From Gloeophyllum trabeum ATCC 11539 (lineage: Eukaryota; Basidiomycota; Agaricomycetes; Gloeophyllales; Gloeophyllaceae): 64,000 nt of DNA. The translations under genes were made by a program, and so were the position numbers. The stretch's first letter is position 1; each line of letters opens with the position of its first letter. The notes below the pieces were generated by a model, which was not told the origin of the DNA, ran no database searches, and saw only the letters and a list, made by a program, of their open reading frames with translations. Location of the stretch: NCBI RefSeq assembly GCF_000344685.1, contig NW_006920411.1:690311-754310 (forward strand), given 5' to 3'. Below are positions 31,499 through 43,144 of the stretch, one piece after another.

Positions 31499-31862
31499 GG
31501 ACGCGTTGGTCGGGTGACTCCTGGGTCAATCGGTTGCTTTTGTTATATACCAGGTGCGCTGTGTCAAGTGGCACAGCGCTGCTCTCGTCATGTATATTTG
31601 CTCAATTTTACGAGGTATAATGCTGCGTAATGAATGGAAGATTCGAGGTTGCAGTCCTCGCTTCGCGGTGTGCTGCGTTGCCGGTGATTTCCTTATCGGT
31701 CGATCATAACCGTGACGCCTTGCCTGCGGCGTCAGTGCACAACCACCAGCCACATTCGACCCGTCAATTGACTCTTGCGTACTGGTAGATCTGCTCCTTG
31801 CTACCTTTACTCTTGTGTGCTGCGCTAGAATTCGATTTAATACTTGGTGACGCCTAACCAGA

Positions 31863-32758
31863 ATGATGGCCAGCCTTATGAGCTACTTTGGTGGGCGGAA
31901 GGACACGAAGCAGGCAGCGAGGGAAGCCATTGTCGGGCTACGACAGCAGTTGCAGCTGATAGAGAAGAAGGAGGAATATCTGCAGAAGAAGATTGAGGAG
32001 GAGACGAGGAAGGCCAAGGCTAATGCGGTGACAAATAAGAATCGTCAGTCATGTTGTTGCACTGCTCCTTGCCCCCTCACCAACTGAGTCTACTATGCCC
32101 GTGAAACATACCAGTCGCAAAGCAAGCACTGATACGGAAACGGGCACACGAGCAGGAATTGGATAAACTGGCCGGCTCGCGACTACAGTTGGAGTCGCAG
32201 GTCAACACACTCGAGTCCGCCAACTTGAACGCGGAGACAATGACTGCTATGAAGAAGGGTGCGGATGTACTGAAGACGATCCACGGCAACATGTACGTCA
32301 TCGTCTGTACCATCCGCTCATGACACCTGGCTCACCAGAGCCCGGTCTAGGACGATGGATAAGGTTGATGCAACGATGGCTGCTATCGAGGAGCAGAGAG
32401 CTATCGCGAACGAGATTTCCGAAGCAATATCGAATCCCATGAACGCTGGATTAGACTACGACGAAGTACGCTTTCTGCCGCCATTGGGATGTATCATAAC
32501 TGACAACCCTTTTAGGAGGAGCTGAAACAGGAATTGGCAGAGTTGGAGCAAGATCAGTTGAACGAGCGGCTGATGGAGGCCGATCATGTACCAGTGCATG
32601 CTCCATCTGGGGCAACTCGCGTCGAAGAGGGTGAGTACTAGTACTGGTCTTTCCCCTCCTCAGCTGAACACGTTTCTTCCCTTTCAGCGCATCGGACAGC
32701 AGTGGAAGACGACGAAGATGCACAACTCAGGGAATTACAAGCCTCTTTGGCTATGTAG
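31863..32758 (+). CDS. SNF7: ESCRT-III subunit SNF7/CHMP4
   Basis: Five exons give 219 aa; introns are 32044-32114, 32293-32350, 32466-32515 and 32631-32687. The N-terminal SLMSYFGGRK leads into the basic helical hairpin (AIVGLRQQLQLIEKKEEYLQKKIEEE, split over helices alpha1-2). TMTAMKKGADVLKTIHGNM and DKVDATMAAIEEQRAIANEIS follow. The acidic C terminus ends LRELQASLAM, where a MIM1-type Vps4-binding helix is expected. Snf7 polymerises on endosomes to bud multivesicular bodies and also acts in membrane repair. A second ATG follows the first directly (codon 2), so the start could be either. Confidence 0.9.
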
Positions 32759-33211
32759 TTTGTCGGGGTTTCAGGTATAGGACTGCACTTCTGTTTCCAT
32801 TGTATATGATCTATCCCTCTGTCATCCCACCTACGTTACACTATTCCCGCCATTGCGTGTGTGTCAGTATTATTTGTGTTAATATACCGTCGTGTCCCGC
32901 TATGCAATGTACCATGTTTTCTGTCATCTTCCCAGACAAGCGACAGCAGTCGCGGTACAGTATGCAGTGCTTGCGATGCATTAGACGTACTTGTATCTAA
33001 GGTGGAATGCCACTAACATGCGATGAGAGCTGAATGCTAACGAGGCCAGTGAGCTGGGGAAGTACTAAACAAGAAATGAGCTGAACGTCCGACATTGTTT
33101 CTAACTAACCGGTGATTGATGTGTATGCTTACAAACAAATTAATTGATAAGTAGTCCATCTCGTAGGGCACGATCAGAAATATTACAATTAGGTATACGT
33201 CCCCGGCATTG
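32759..33211. other. Convergent intergenic region
   Basis: 3' flanks of SNF7 (plus) and the NEM1-like gene (minus), AT-richer than the genes. No supported frame. Confidence 0.5.
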
Positions 33212-34686
33212 TCATGAGAAGCCTCGAATACCGAGGACTCGTCGAACGTCGCTGGTGAACCGCAGAGAATCCAGCATGGGTAAGAGATCTAGTAGTGCCT
33301 CGTCGTGAGGATCATCTGTCCAACCCTCTATGGGAACTCCATTCGCTAACCAGATATCTGTCAGGATTCGAAGAATACATGAAGAATGCAGAAGAGCTAA
33401 CCCTCGTTGATACTGTAACTTATCGGTGAGTTATCCACCAGGAACACCCGTGCTAAGTCCTGTTCCACTTTCGACAAGTCTTTGGAATACGAACCGTTGG
33501 GTAACAAGGTACATGACTAGGCGGGGTAGTGTCAACCATGGCCTGAGCAAACAATTGGCAAGGGGCATACCTCTCGGAATAGCCGCCGAGCCAGTATTCC
33601 CCGACCGGCGTCAAGCCAATCAATGACTGGATCGGCATACTCCTGCATCGATGCAGTAAATATCACGAGCGTATACCATGTCGAGACCTGCCCAGCAAAT
33701 AAGCAAGAGGATCATGAGAACTTGGGGGAACGTCAACGTACCTTGCGAAGGAAATAGTCCGCAAACGGTCGCTTGTAGACATGATACAGCGTGCTCCGAC
33801 CGCCCAAGACCACCTCTACGATCTTCCCAGCACCCTTGTTCTTCCGCCCAAAAAGACCGCTCAGTCCAAACCAACCCCGCCCGTTACCTGTGCCATACAT
33901 AGGTCTTGACGTTGAGTGGATAAGCGTTTCGTCTAAGTCAAGGACAAGGGTCTTGGGAAGATGGAGAGGCGTCTTCCGAGCAACTGCCAATTGACGCATC
34001 GAGGACTGTTGAGAGGCATCGGAGGACGTCGAAGATATCGTGGGTGTAGGCGTCCTCGGCGGAGACGTCGGCTGGGAGGCATCTAGGACAAGATCAGGAG
34101 GAGGAGTCAAGCTTTCTGGGGCAGTACGGTCGACTGGAAGTAGCGTGGACTTGCTTCCGGACCGAGGAGGTAATATTGGATCTGGGGATTGCGGGGCGGC
34201 TGGGGAAGAAGCCTGCTGTGATAATACATATTTCTCGTCCCTACTTTCCCCTTCGCTTTCCTGTCCTTCCGCGACAGACTGCTGTTCCACCGGTACTTGA
34301 GCAGCTTCTTCCACTCGTCCCCGGACCAATACGGCTGCACAGGCGGCACAGACGGCATCCCAGAAGATCCAGAGAATGCGGATGAAGAGGAACTGCTCCG
34401 GCCGTGGCTCTGAGTTTGCAACAGAAATTGAAACGGGTTCGCTTATGGGTTTCTTGATAGGCAGGACCCGCAGGAAACCGGAGGGTGAGGATGCGGAACG
34501 CCTCAGCGGTGAAGCAGTACGTGTGTAGTCGCTAAGGGAAAGACTGGTTTGGACACGTTTGAGACCACCATCAGAGCCTCTGCGACCCTCTCTTGCAGTT
34601 CGATCCCCTAGATACGTGTCTGACGATGGCGCTCTCTGTGACGCCAGTACATCGAACTGACGCGACAGGTAAGTCAAAGAGTTCAT
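33212..34686 (-). CDS. NEM1: FCP1/NIF-type phosphatase, Nem1-like
   Basis: Exon 1 starts at 34686 ([18 protein letters not shown]). About 125 residues in comes a hydrophobic segment ([23 protein letters not shown]), matching the ER membrane anchor of Nem1. A Ser/Pro-rich linker follows, then the HAD catalytic signature [12 protein letters not shown] (33910-33945). Later exons give [75 protein letters not shown] and a final LGIRGFS. In yeast Nem1 with Spo7 dephosphorylates the lipin Pah1 and so controls phosphatidate and nuclear membrane growth. The distribution of motifs is complete; the Spo7 partner is not in this window. Confidence 0.9.
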
Positions 34687-35144
34687 CCTCGTATCGTCCT
34701 GGGTCTGCGTCGTCAGCAAACGGTGAAATCCAGCTTAGCAGCAGCTGAGGATCTGTCTCCTCAGTGCACTGTCTGGGCCAGCAGCCGGAGGAATCGGGTA
34801 TAATGTGAGATGTAGATGAAGTGAAGTCAGAATACGCTGGGGCATTCCAGTCGTGCCGCACGCCACCTTCATGCCCGCAATTCCATTTACGGAAATTTGT
34901 GGCACGACACCGTCTTGGGCCGCAGCCCTTTCCAGGCAGGTTGCCTCCCCATCGAGGACCGAAGACTGGGGTACATCCAAGCTGGGGGGAGGTTTGTGAT
35001 AGCTGCCAAGTCGCTTATAAGCGAATATAGGACATCATTGTGATCAAATACGGTCTGCATCTGTATCACCTTCTCCCTAAGTACAGTACTTGCAGATCCA
35101 CTCCTAGCAACGACGCCCATGTATATACCGCAGTCACCTATCCC
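34687..35144. other. Region between NEM1 and CYB2
   Basis: 458 bp that should hold the NEM1 promoter and 5' UTR. It carries only short frames. Confidence 0.45.
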
Positions 35145-37535
35145 TTATAGACGCGAGGCCATGGGTTCCCGATCAATGTATCGCACCATGCTCGGTGATA
35201 GCTGGTTCAGGTTACTGACGCCCAACAGCCGCATTGCCCTCTCGATCTCTTCTCGCATGACTAGTTCCTGATAAGTTCGACGAGCAGTAAAGGAGTGAAA
35301 CGCTGACGCACTTTGTACCACTCTTCGGCAGCCCTCTTCACCCCAGACCCCATTAGCGTACAGGAATGGCCTACCCATGCCCACAGCTCGTGCACCGAGA
35401 CAAAGAGCTTTTAGAACGTCAGTCCCGCGTGTGACCCCTCCATCCACGAACACCTCGAAGTCCCGTCTCCACAGAAGATCGGACCTCGCCTGGCTAAGCT
35501 CATATAAAAGGGTCATAGGGGATGGAGAGCTTGTATCTGCGGTAAGTTCGAATAGACCCACAGGTAGATCGGACGACGCACAAGTCAAGTTGCCGACCAC
35601 CGTGATTGGACAGAACAATGCCCTGAACGCCGTGTTCATAAGCTATGATGGCATCCTGCAGATAATGTGAGCCTGAGGGTGGGTGTAGACTGATTGCGCT
35701 TACCTCGACGCTTTGGATGCCTTTGATGACGACGGGAAGTTTTGTAAGGGATTTGATCCACGCAACATCTTCCCCTGCTACCTAGTTAGAGGCAATAAAC
35801 CTTCCATATGAGACCGAGGCCTACAGCAGACATCCGCATCTAGCCTATTTGCAAACCTCTACTCGATAATGAGCCCATGTGAGCTCCCCGTCTCATTTAA
35901 CGAGTACCTACGCTTGCAACACCACGTCCTGATGCTGAGCCCGGTGCATCTTGCACTTGCGTAGGGCCCTACAGCTATCAATCAGCTTTCACGTCTAACG
36001 CAACGTTCAGGCGGTGCCGTACTGCAGAGGTATTATCAGCCTTGGCTCTCTGATCAAGTTCCCGGTTCCCGGCCACGATAGCGTCGACGGTCAACATGAG
36101 GGCTTTGAAACCCAGGCCCTCCAATCGACGGAGCAGGGACCCGGCGGCGACCCTGTCTGGTGACATATACATCTAGTAATGGTACATTAGACCAATGATG
36201 ATGTTGATTGCATTTAGCCTATGCACACCTGGAAAATCAAAGTCTGATCCGGATGCCTCACGGACATCACCTCTTCGACGGAGCAGCTGGCATATTGTGA
36301 TAACTGGGAAGGATTTGAACCGCTCAATACGGCTGGCAAACGTCTCAAGAGTAAGCACGTACTCCTTGGATGAGGCCTTCCTTCGCTGCTGCACGCGTAA
36401 AATTCATCTCGCCGTCCTGATGTCCGAGTCGAGCGAGAGCCGTGGGGGTAATGTATATAGGTAGGGAAGAGGGGAATGACAGCATAGTAGTGTTGGTCGA
36501 CACCACGGAGACCTTGCGCAGCCTGCATATGGATCTTCAGTCAATACATTTGCTACGCCGGGGAGAAACCTACACTCGAGGTCTGAACCAGAATCGTTTG
36601 AAAGCGGCTACATTTTCGTGGTAAGCTGTAAGGCCATCACGTTCTAAGTATCGAGGACACCAGTAAGTGCTGGAGTGGACATACAATTTTCGTCATCTCC
36701 TGCTGATCGGTAATATGCCCAGGCAGTCGTAGTGAGAGCCTTCTCAGCGAGCTCCTACATTAACATATATTAACCCAAACGTCAGTCCGCTGCATTCAAG
36801 ACATACCTCTACGTCATGAAGGTTGAGCGCAGCGGACGGAGGAGGCAGAGAGGCTCGCGCTTCCATTACTCTCCTCTCCTCCTGGCTAAGCTCTTTACTT
36901 TCTTTTGGGAACGTAGCCGGATCAACCGGGCCAAGGTGTGCCTCTGACGGAAGCTGCGAGAGCGTACCGGGCGGATGTACCGGTTTAAACGCCTTTCTGT
37001 TATTCATCAATAAGACATAGTGTGAAGTATGCATAGGCTACAACTCGGCGTCGGCTACGTACGTGGCGTCTTCTCCGGCATACTTCAAGATTGCACGGCT
37101 CCCGCCAGGATGTGTATCCAAAATGGGCGTAGTATCGTAGACTTGGCCCTCTATGATGACCCAGCAGCTGTCCTTGGACTTATGCTTCTGGACATCCTGG
37201 TAGGACACGTATTTTGGCGCAGATGTGCTCGCCTCTCCGCTTTTCATGTCTCTGTCTGAATCAAGATACATAGGGCGCAACATTCCTTCCCCAATCTGGC
37301 ACACTTCAGCATGGTAGAAACACGAGCAGGTATAGTATGTGCGCACCATTATGCCCAGAACAGCACCACCGACGGCGATACCACGCAGACTACGTGAAAA
37401 CGTCCCCCTGCCTGCACCATTCCCCGTAGCCGTCTCGGTTGGCAGAGACCTCAGATTCCAACCAATCCGATGAAGACTTGCTCCACGAACCAGCCTACTC
37501 GCTCCTTGATTGCTCGGCCTCAGGAGAGCAGACAT
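35145..37535 (-). CDS. CYB2: Cytochrome b2-type L-lactate dehydrogenase
   Basis: A many-exon gene. The N terminus ([20 protein letters not shown]) is a likely mitochondrial presequence, followed by a hydrophobic stretch. A cytochrome b5 domain carries [20 protein letters not shown] and the heme ligand motif [19 protein letters not shown]. The FMN-dependent alpha-hydroxy-acid dehydrogenase domain follows: [59 protein letters not shown], the catalytic SNHGGRQLD, and [20 protein letters not shown]. It oxidises L-lactate and passes electrons to cytochrome c in the intermembrane space. In-frame stops at 35969-35980 are removed by a 54-nt intron (35969-36022). Exon limits between 35800 and 35970 are my least certain junctions. 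Confidence 0.88.
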
Positions 37536-39776
37536 ACTTGGACTAAGCAGAGCGCTAAGTCAGTAGGTCCATCCGCGCTGGCTCACATGTGAATGATTGA
37601 TGCCAGCGTGCTATTCCGAGCGTTTGGGTATAATTGACACAGGCCGTGACATCCCAAGAGAAGTCGACGAACTCCAAACGGAGGCAGAGAAGTCCAAGCA
37701 TGTAGTAAGAACCGCCGAGACGGGAATACTGAAAGTCAGAGCGTTTCGTCTGGTTTGAACTTCACTCCCTGTAAGGTCATCGATCTTGTCTCAGATTGAC
37801 TCGAACGGCCTGCATATTAATTTCGTAGACTGCAACACGTCCTAGTGGCTTGCCAATCAGAAGATGTTGGATCCGGGGACGGTGCAAAGCAGAACGGCAA
37901 GCTTTTGGAGAGGCGGCACATGCTATCTCTCTAAGTCCGATGCTGAAGAGATGAAGACAGGAGGTATACAGCTGTTTCCACAGAAGGTGTTTGTGGGTCC
38001 TCCGCTCTTAGAAGTCTACCCGCCGGTCACATAAAGTTCTCGCTTAGACCGCGTCCCAAACAAAAGCGCAAAGCGGCTGTCATGCATAAGCTCGCTCACA
38101 GACGTTGCAGGCCACGAAGCTTCAAGCTCAAGGTTCTCCTCGGACTCGTGATGTTCAGGCCTGATCCTGCTGTCTGTGGCGATGGCTTGTCGGCTACTCG
38201 TGTGCCGCGAGGTTTATTGGCAGATACTTGAGACTTTCACGACTTCTGTGGCTTTTTGACATCGCGAACTCGCTGGCTTGCGCGAACATGAGTGAGCCAG
38301 AAGCGAATGCACTACTTACTGCCAGCACGCCCTATGATGGATGTCGGGGATCACGAAGAATACAAGACCCAGGAAGTCCACTTTCGCGACCAAGATGGCG
38401 AGCCTTAAGGTTGCTTAAGGTCCAGGCTCTATTCCTCCGCTCCGAGAAATGCGTAGTCCCAACGCCCATCTGCGAACTGTCGCGCTGGATCTTATTCATT
38501 GTTTGCCCATTCAAAGTCCAGAACATGCTGCGAAACTCTATCTAGTCTTGGTACAGTAGGCCCTGATGAAGCGGGCGAAACCATAAAATGGCCGACGGTG
38601 TTACTCTATACCGACGCCTCTTTTGCTCTGCTTGCTCCCACTTTATCTGCGGCCATCTAACTTGGACGTCGGTGCTTTAGAGCAGCAGCAGTCATGCCTT
38701 CACACGATTGGGCAGGCAGGCCGGCACCCCAGGTGCCCCTGCTCTTTCGTGGGTGAATAACTCTCAATTTCTCCTGGCTTGACCATGGCGACTAATGACA
38801 TGGGAAGATGTATGTCTTCAAATCTCTGGCCCCTCCTTGGACTCCACAAGGGATCGCACAACTTCCGCAATTCGATCATATTATGGGAGTCCTATGACCG
38901 AAACACATAGATCTCGTCCTGGTATTTCACACAGGGATCAGATTTGTTTCCGGGAATACGGCATAGCTTCACATACGTATATTCAAGTTGCTTACTACTC
39001 CCGCCGAAGGCTATGCTGAGGCGGACCCATTTCCATTCAGCTTATGGGTCCCCTTGAGTCCGTGTAAGTACGAACTGTCTGGTTCATGTCTGTTGGCTGG
39101 TCGTGATAACTCCCAGAGCATCATGATTCACGATGCTGTCCTAGGTCTGGGGCATCCTGACCGAGGGGATCTGCACGAAGGTCACGTCGCAACAAAAATT
39201 CTCCGACTACTAGCACGACCGAAGGCAAAGTTGCAGATGAGTTGAGGGTGCTTCGAGGCCGGATAATATTCTAGCGTTTGTGGAGTACCATCACGGTTTA
39301 AAGCGGTTTAATTACTGCTTCTCCGGCCGTATGCTTCTAAGCTGTTTGATTGTTATGTCGCTGCCTGGCATCAGTGTATTTCTCACGGGTGAATCAGCTG
39401 CGATGGGCCATGCATGAGGTTTCATGATGAGAAGCAAACGTCTATCGCTATGATGGTTCCTCCCTTCTCCGGTTCGTAGTTGATAGTTAATGGAGCTATG
39501 CTGATGGCAGTTGATGGCGTAGTAGATCTCGGGATCCGACCGCGCAACTTCATCCGAGAAGTGCGTTATCTGCGATCCCGTCCTTCGAATGCTTATGATC
39601 TCTCTGCTACGAAATCAGATTTCGGTTTCCGATTATACTTCACCATCATAGTACTGGTGCTAAGTCCTCGGGTGGGGCTGTGATTCTATCAATGTCGCAG
39701 AGTATGATTCTCAGCTCGGGCGTATATGAAGTGCCTGGCTATACCTTCCACGGACGCTCCTTTGCAGACTACCGCC
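37536..39776. other. 2.2-kb stretch without a supported gene
   Basis: It holds several frames of 60-105 codons, the longest at 38228-38545 (plus). None has a recognised motif or joins its neighbours through plausible splice sites. Some peptide pieces look protein-like (for example LREMRSPNAHLRT on the plus strand near 38440) but are broken by stops. It may hold a decayed gene as well as the CYB2 promoter. Confidence 0.4.
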
Positions 39777-41082
39777 ATGGAAGACGTGCAGGCTGAATTT
39801 AGGGAGCTGCGACGTATGACTCCCTTCCCTCTTATCTTCTGCGACAAACTGACGAGAGATACCTACAGTGCTGGCATGGACTCTCCCTATATTTGCCATT
39901 GCAATCACGATCTTCCGGCTCGGCATTCGAGTCCGCAAGCGGCAGCTCTGGTGGGATGACTTCTGGGCGCTCATGGCAGCGATATGCCTCACGATCTTCG
40001 TCGCCGCTATGGAACTACACTTCACGGACGAAGGTGAGTCTCCTTCCGAAGTAAAATACGTACCACTGAATTTCGTCAAGGTTCCTATTCATACACGACC
40101 AGAATTGCGATATATTATATGTAGGTCATGCCGTCTTCTGGAGTCCTCGCCGTTCGTGACGCCCGATGCGCAGGCTTGATCAGTTCTTCTATGCAGTCAA
40201 CTGGTCAGTGCCAATCCTTGTCTTAGCGCCTCTAGCTGCTGACGTTTGCTATAACTTAGGTGCTCGAAGCTATCGATATTACTCACCACCATGCGGCTGT
40301 GTGCGCCCGGTCCATTCAGGCGTTGGCTCTTTAGAGCGGCTTTGAGTTTCGCCGTCGCGTGGTTAATCCTCTTTGCCCAAGTTTTCTGGGTGTGCGAAAG
40401 GCAACCTGGGTGGAAGGACACTCCCGCACCGCAGTGCAACCTTGGAAGAAATGTCGCGATAGCTCAGGTCATAAGTACGAATCTCCGTACCGCACCACGA
40501 CTTCGATTTGTCGCTGACCCCTCATTCTAGCGGACGTTGTCACCGACGCGATCTTGGTGGCCGTGCCCCTCAAACTGGTCTGGAGGGTGAAGTTAACAAG
40601 ACCGCAGAAGATCCGGATTATTGCCATATTTTCCTCAACATCAATTGCGACGGCTGTGAGCTTGTATCACTCCTATGCTATCCTCCGGTTCGGAGGGTTC
40701 CAAGAGGCGAGGGCCGCTGTCATCCAAGTAAGTTTTTTTTAGAAATACCCATGGTCAGACTCTGATAGAAATGCCGTAGGACGGCGTGAGTTTGATCGTG
40801 GCTGACCTTGGCGTTGTCGTCGCGTTCTTCATGCGCATAAGCTCTGTTGACGACTCTAACCATTCCCGCGCTGTCGAACTGTCGCACTTCAGGGCAACCC
40901 AAAGAACGCTAAACCCCGTCACGGTCAATGTGGACACCAGCACCACAGTTTTCACCGATTACCGACTCACCCAAGACATGGTCAAAATACCGAGCCCTGA
41001 TATCGCGAGCACGGACTCGAAGCCGCCCTTTCTGGATGGTAAAACGGGACGTGGTGGACCCCACGACTTCGATGAAGTCTAA
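39777..41082 (+). CDS. Fungal rhodopsin-domain (Pth11-like) integral membrane protein
   Basis: Several exons; the first (39777-39813) codes MEDVQAEFRELR and is split from the first span by an intron to 39868. Spans include LAWTLPIFAIAITIFRLGI, FWALMAAICLTIFVAAMEL, WLFRAALSFAVAWLILFAQVF, and a pair around DAILVAVPLKLVWRVKL and AIFSSTSIATAVSLYHSYA. Between spans lies CERQPGWKDTPAPQCNLG, the extracellular Cys pair typical of this family, and VSLIVADLGVVVAFFMRI follows. A cytoplasmic tail of about 75 residues ends the protein. Related proteins include Pth11-like sensors, but most basidiomycete members have no known ligand. Retinal binding is not implied. Confidence 0.75.
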
Positions 41083-41694
41083 GTGACATTCGTTTGTACT
41101 GTATACCCTGCTTTCACGGATTGCTATGAGCAGCTTGTATTAGAAACCCTTTCTCAGTGCTGGCGTGGTGCTGGCGTTAATGTTGTAATTTTTGTGGAAC
41201 AATGTAGAAGTTACGGCACCATATGACAGACTCTGGGAAACATCACGACGGAGGCACTAGGGACTATTGATCAGACATGCGAGCAAGTCTAAGCCCAAGG
41301 AGCATTGTTATCCCCGACTCAAATGAGTAGCCAATCATAGTACTCGGAGCTTCAAGTTTGAACGCCCTAAACTAGGGTTCGGTTACCGCGCCCCATGTGA
41401 CATTGATAGGTACACGAGAAACGATTGGTGTCATGATCACGATAACCTCTTGCTTCAGCTTCCGCCACATCAATGATCCTCAGGACTCATCAACTTCCGC
41501 TTCCTAGCGAAGCCCGACGAGGTGATCCCGGCCAAGTCTTGATGACAGCACTTCTTCATCAACCCGCTGTGAGGGGGAGAAGATGATGCCCAAGATGTAT
41601 GATATACCGTGCTCCGCGGTCGCGATAAAACAGCGCGATGGGACAGTATACCTCCACTTGCATCGGGAGCTCTAGAAAACACACTACCCACAAA
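41083..41694. other. Intergenic region
   Basis: No supported gene. The right part should contain the promoter of the hydrolase gene starting at 41695. Confidence 0.45.
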
Positions 41695-42769
41695 ATGGCA
41701 CACAACCTCACCACAAAAATTGTCACATCCTCGGACGGGGCGAAGATATACGCAGAGGGTGCTGGTAATCCCAACGGTCCGGGCATCGTATTCGTGCACG
41801 GGTTGTCCTTGACAGCAGCGGTTTTCGATCGTTTCTTCGAGGACCATGAACTGCTGAAAGAATTCCATCTGGTGAGTTAATCGTTGTTGATGTAGTACCT
41901 GGCGTACTAACATACTCACGAGGTGCGTTATGATTTACGAGGTCACGGCCGCAGTGCAAAGCCAGATACTATCGAAGGCCATGCATCGTCATTGTACGCT
42001 GACGATTTTGTCGCTGTTGCCAATGCATTCGGTCTGAAGAAGCCCGTTCACTTTGGCTGGTCAGTACACTCGTACCCCTACGTCGTACAGCTCACTGACC
42101 TTATACCGTAGGAGTTATGGAGGTGGGTAACGTCCACCATCGAAGTTCAGATCTACCGAGGTAAACGTGACCTCTTCTAAGGGACTGTTGCGGCCGATTA
42201 TGCCCAATACGTGCAACCCCTACCCGTATCCGGTGTCATATATGCTTGCTCACTCCCATATGTCGGTCCAATCATGAACGTCGTCGGTCTGCCTGCTATC
42301 CTGGGTTTCCTTCCTGGCCTATTGACGACCGACGACGTTGTGTTGAACCGCCGCACCGCCATCGAGTTCGGTGACTCTGTCTGGGCGGAACCAGAAAAAG
42401 TCCCCTTCAAGACCCGATGCGAGTGGGTCGGCTCCTCAATCTTCCAATCCCCGAAAGACGCCAATTTCGTCCTCACCCGACCTCAGGACCCCGCAGGCTT
42501 ATTCAAGGCTGGTTCAGAGGGTCTACCCCTACTTGTCCTTAGCGGCACGGCGGATAGGCAAGTTGATGGGGAAGTGCTTGTTAGGGAGATGAAGCCGCAT
42601 TTCAAGGACTTTGATGCGAAGTTCTTCGAGGGTGCAGGTCATGCTGTCTTCTACGACGCATACGAAGGGACTCGCGAAGCGACAGTATCTTTTGTCCGTC
42701 GAGTAACCGTGAGTGCTGAATTGGTATCATCGCATACCCCGCAGTGACATCTCATGTTATCAGGCATAG
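41695..42769 (+). CDS. Alpha/beta hydrolase, haloperoxidase/esterase-like
   Basis: Five exons sum to 285 aa: 41695-41871, 41923-42059, 42112-42122, 42182-42708 and 42764-42769. Motifs in order are FVHGLSLTAAVFDRFF (oxyanion-side HG), RYDLRGHGRSAKP, the nucleophile elbow GWSYGG (Ser in GxSxG), LLVLSGTADRQVDGE (acid Asp) and FFEGAGHAVFYD (catalytic His). The triad is complete. The 11-nt third exon encodes the elbow residues and is needed for the frame. An alternative end without the last intron gives a stop at 42747. Non-heme chloroperoxidases and esterases share this pattern, so the substrate is unknown. No signal peptide, so it is probably cytosolic. Confidence 0.82.
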
Positions 42770-43144
42770 AGAAAGTTGGCTTCTTGAGCGCCACTTCTTC
42801 CGGGCTCAGTAGATTACCAAGGGCAATATGTGCGCTGACTACACTAAGATACCTGTATATCCAGGGAAGTTTTTACTCCATACCTGCAAGTTGAACCGTT
42901 TTCTACTTGAGTTCGTTCCTAGCTCCTGCATTGTCATCAGGGACGCGGAAGTACCCGCGGTTCACCAGCACGCTCTATATTGGACTACGCGGATGGTGAC
43001 CGAAAGTGTTCGATCATGGCCATAATCCTGCAGGTTGTGAACGAGACTGGCTGGCGAACTTAATGGTCAGCCGCGATGTTAACGAACCGACCATGTTATG
43101 GTTAGGGTTACACTGTCCGGATCACTGGCACGTTCCATCTACTA
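42770..43144. other. Convergent intergenic region
   Basis: 3' flanks of the hydrolase (plus) and first MFS transporter (minus). No supported gene. Confidence 0.5.

Noticed and set aside
35969..35980. Three in-frame stop codons in the middle of the cytochrome b2 gene, suggesting a pseudogene.
   Set aside because: A 54-nt GT-AG intron at 35969-36022 removes them and leaves [15 protein letters not shown], which fits the spacing known for this enzyme. The next intron likewise restores [11 protein letters not shown].
38228..38545. A 105-codon plus-strand frame as a gene.
   Set aside because: No motif, no plausible splice partners and composition like random frames.
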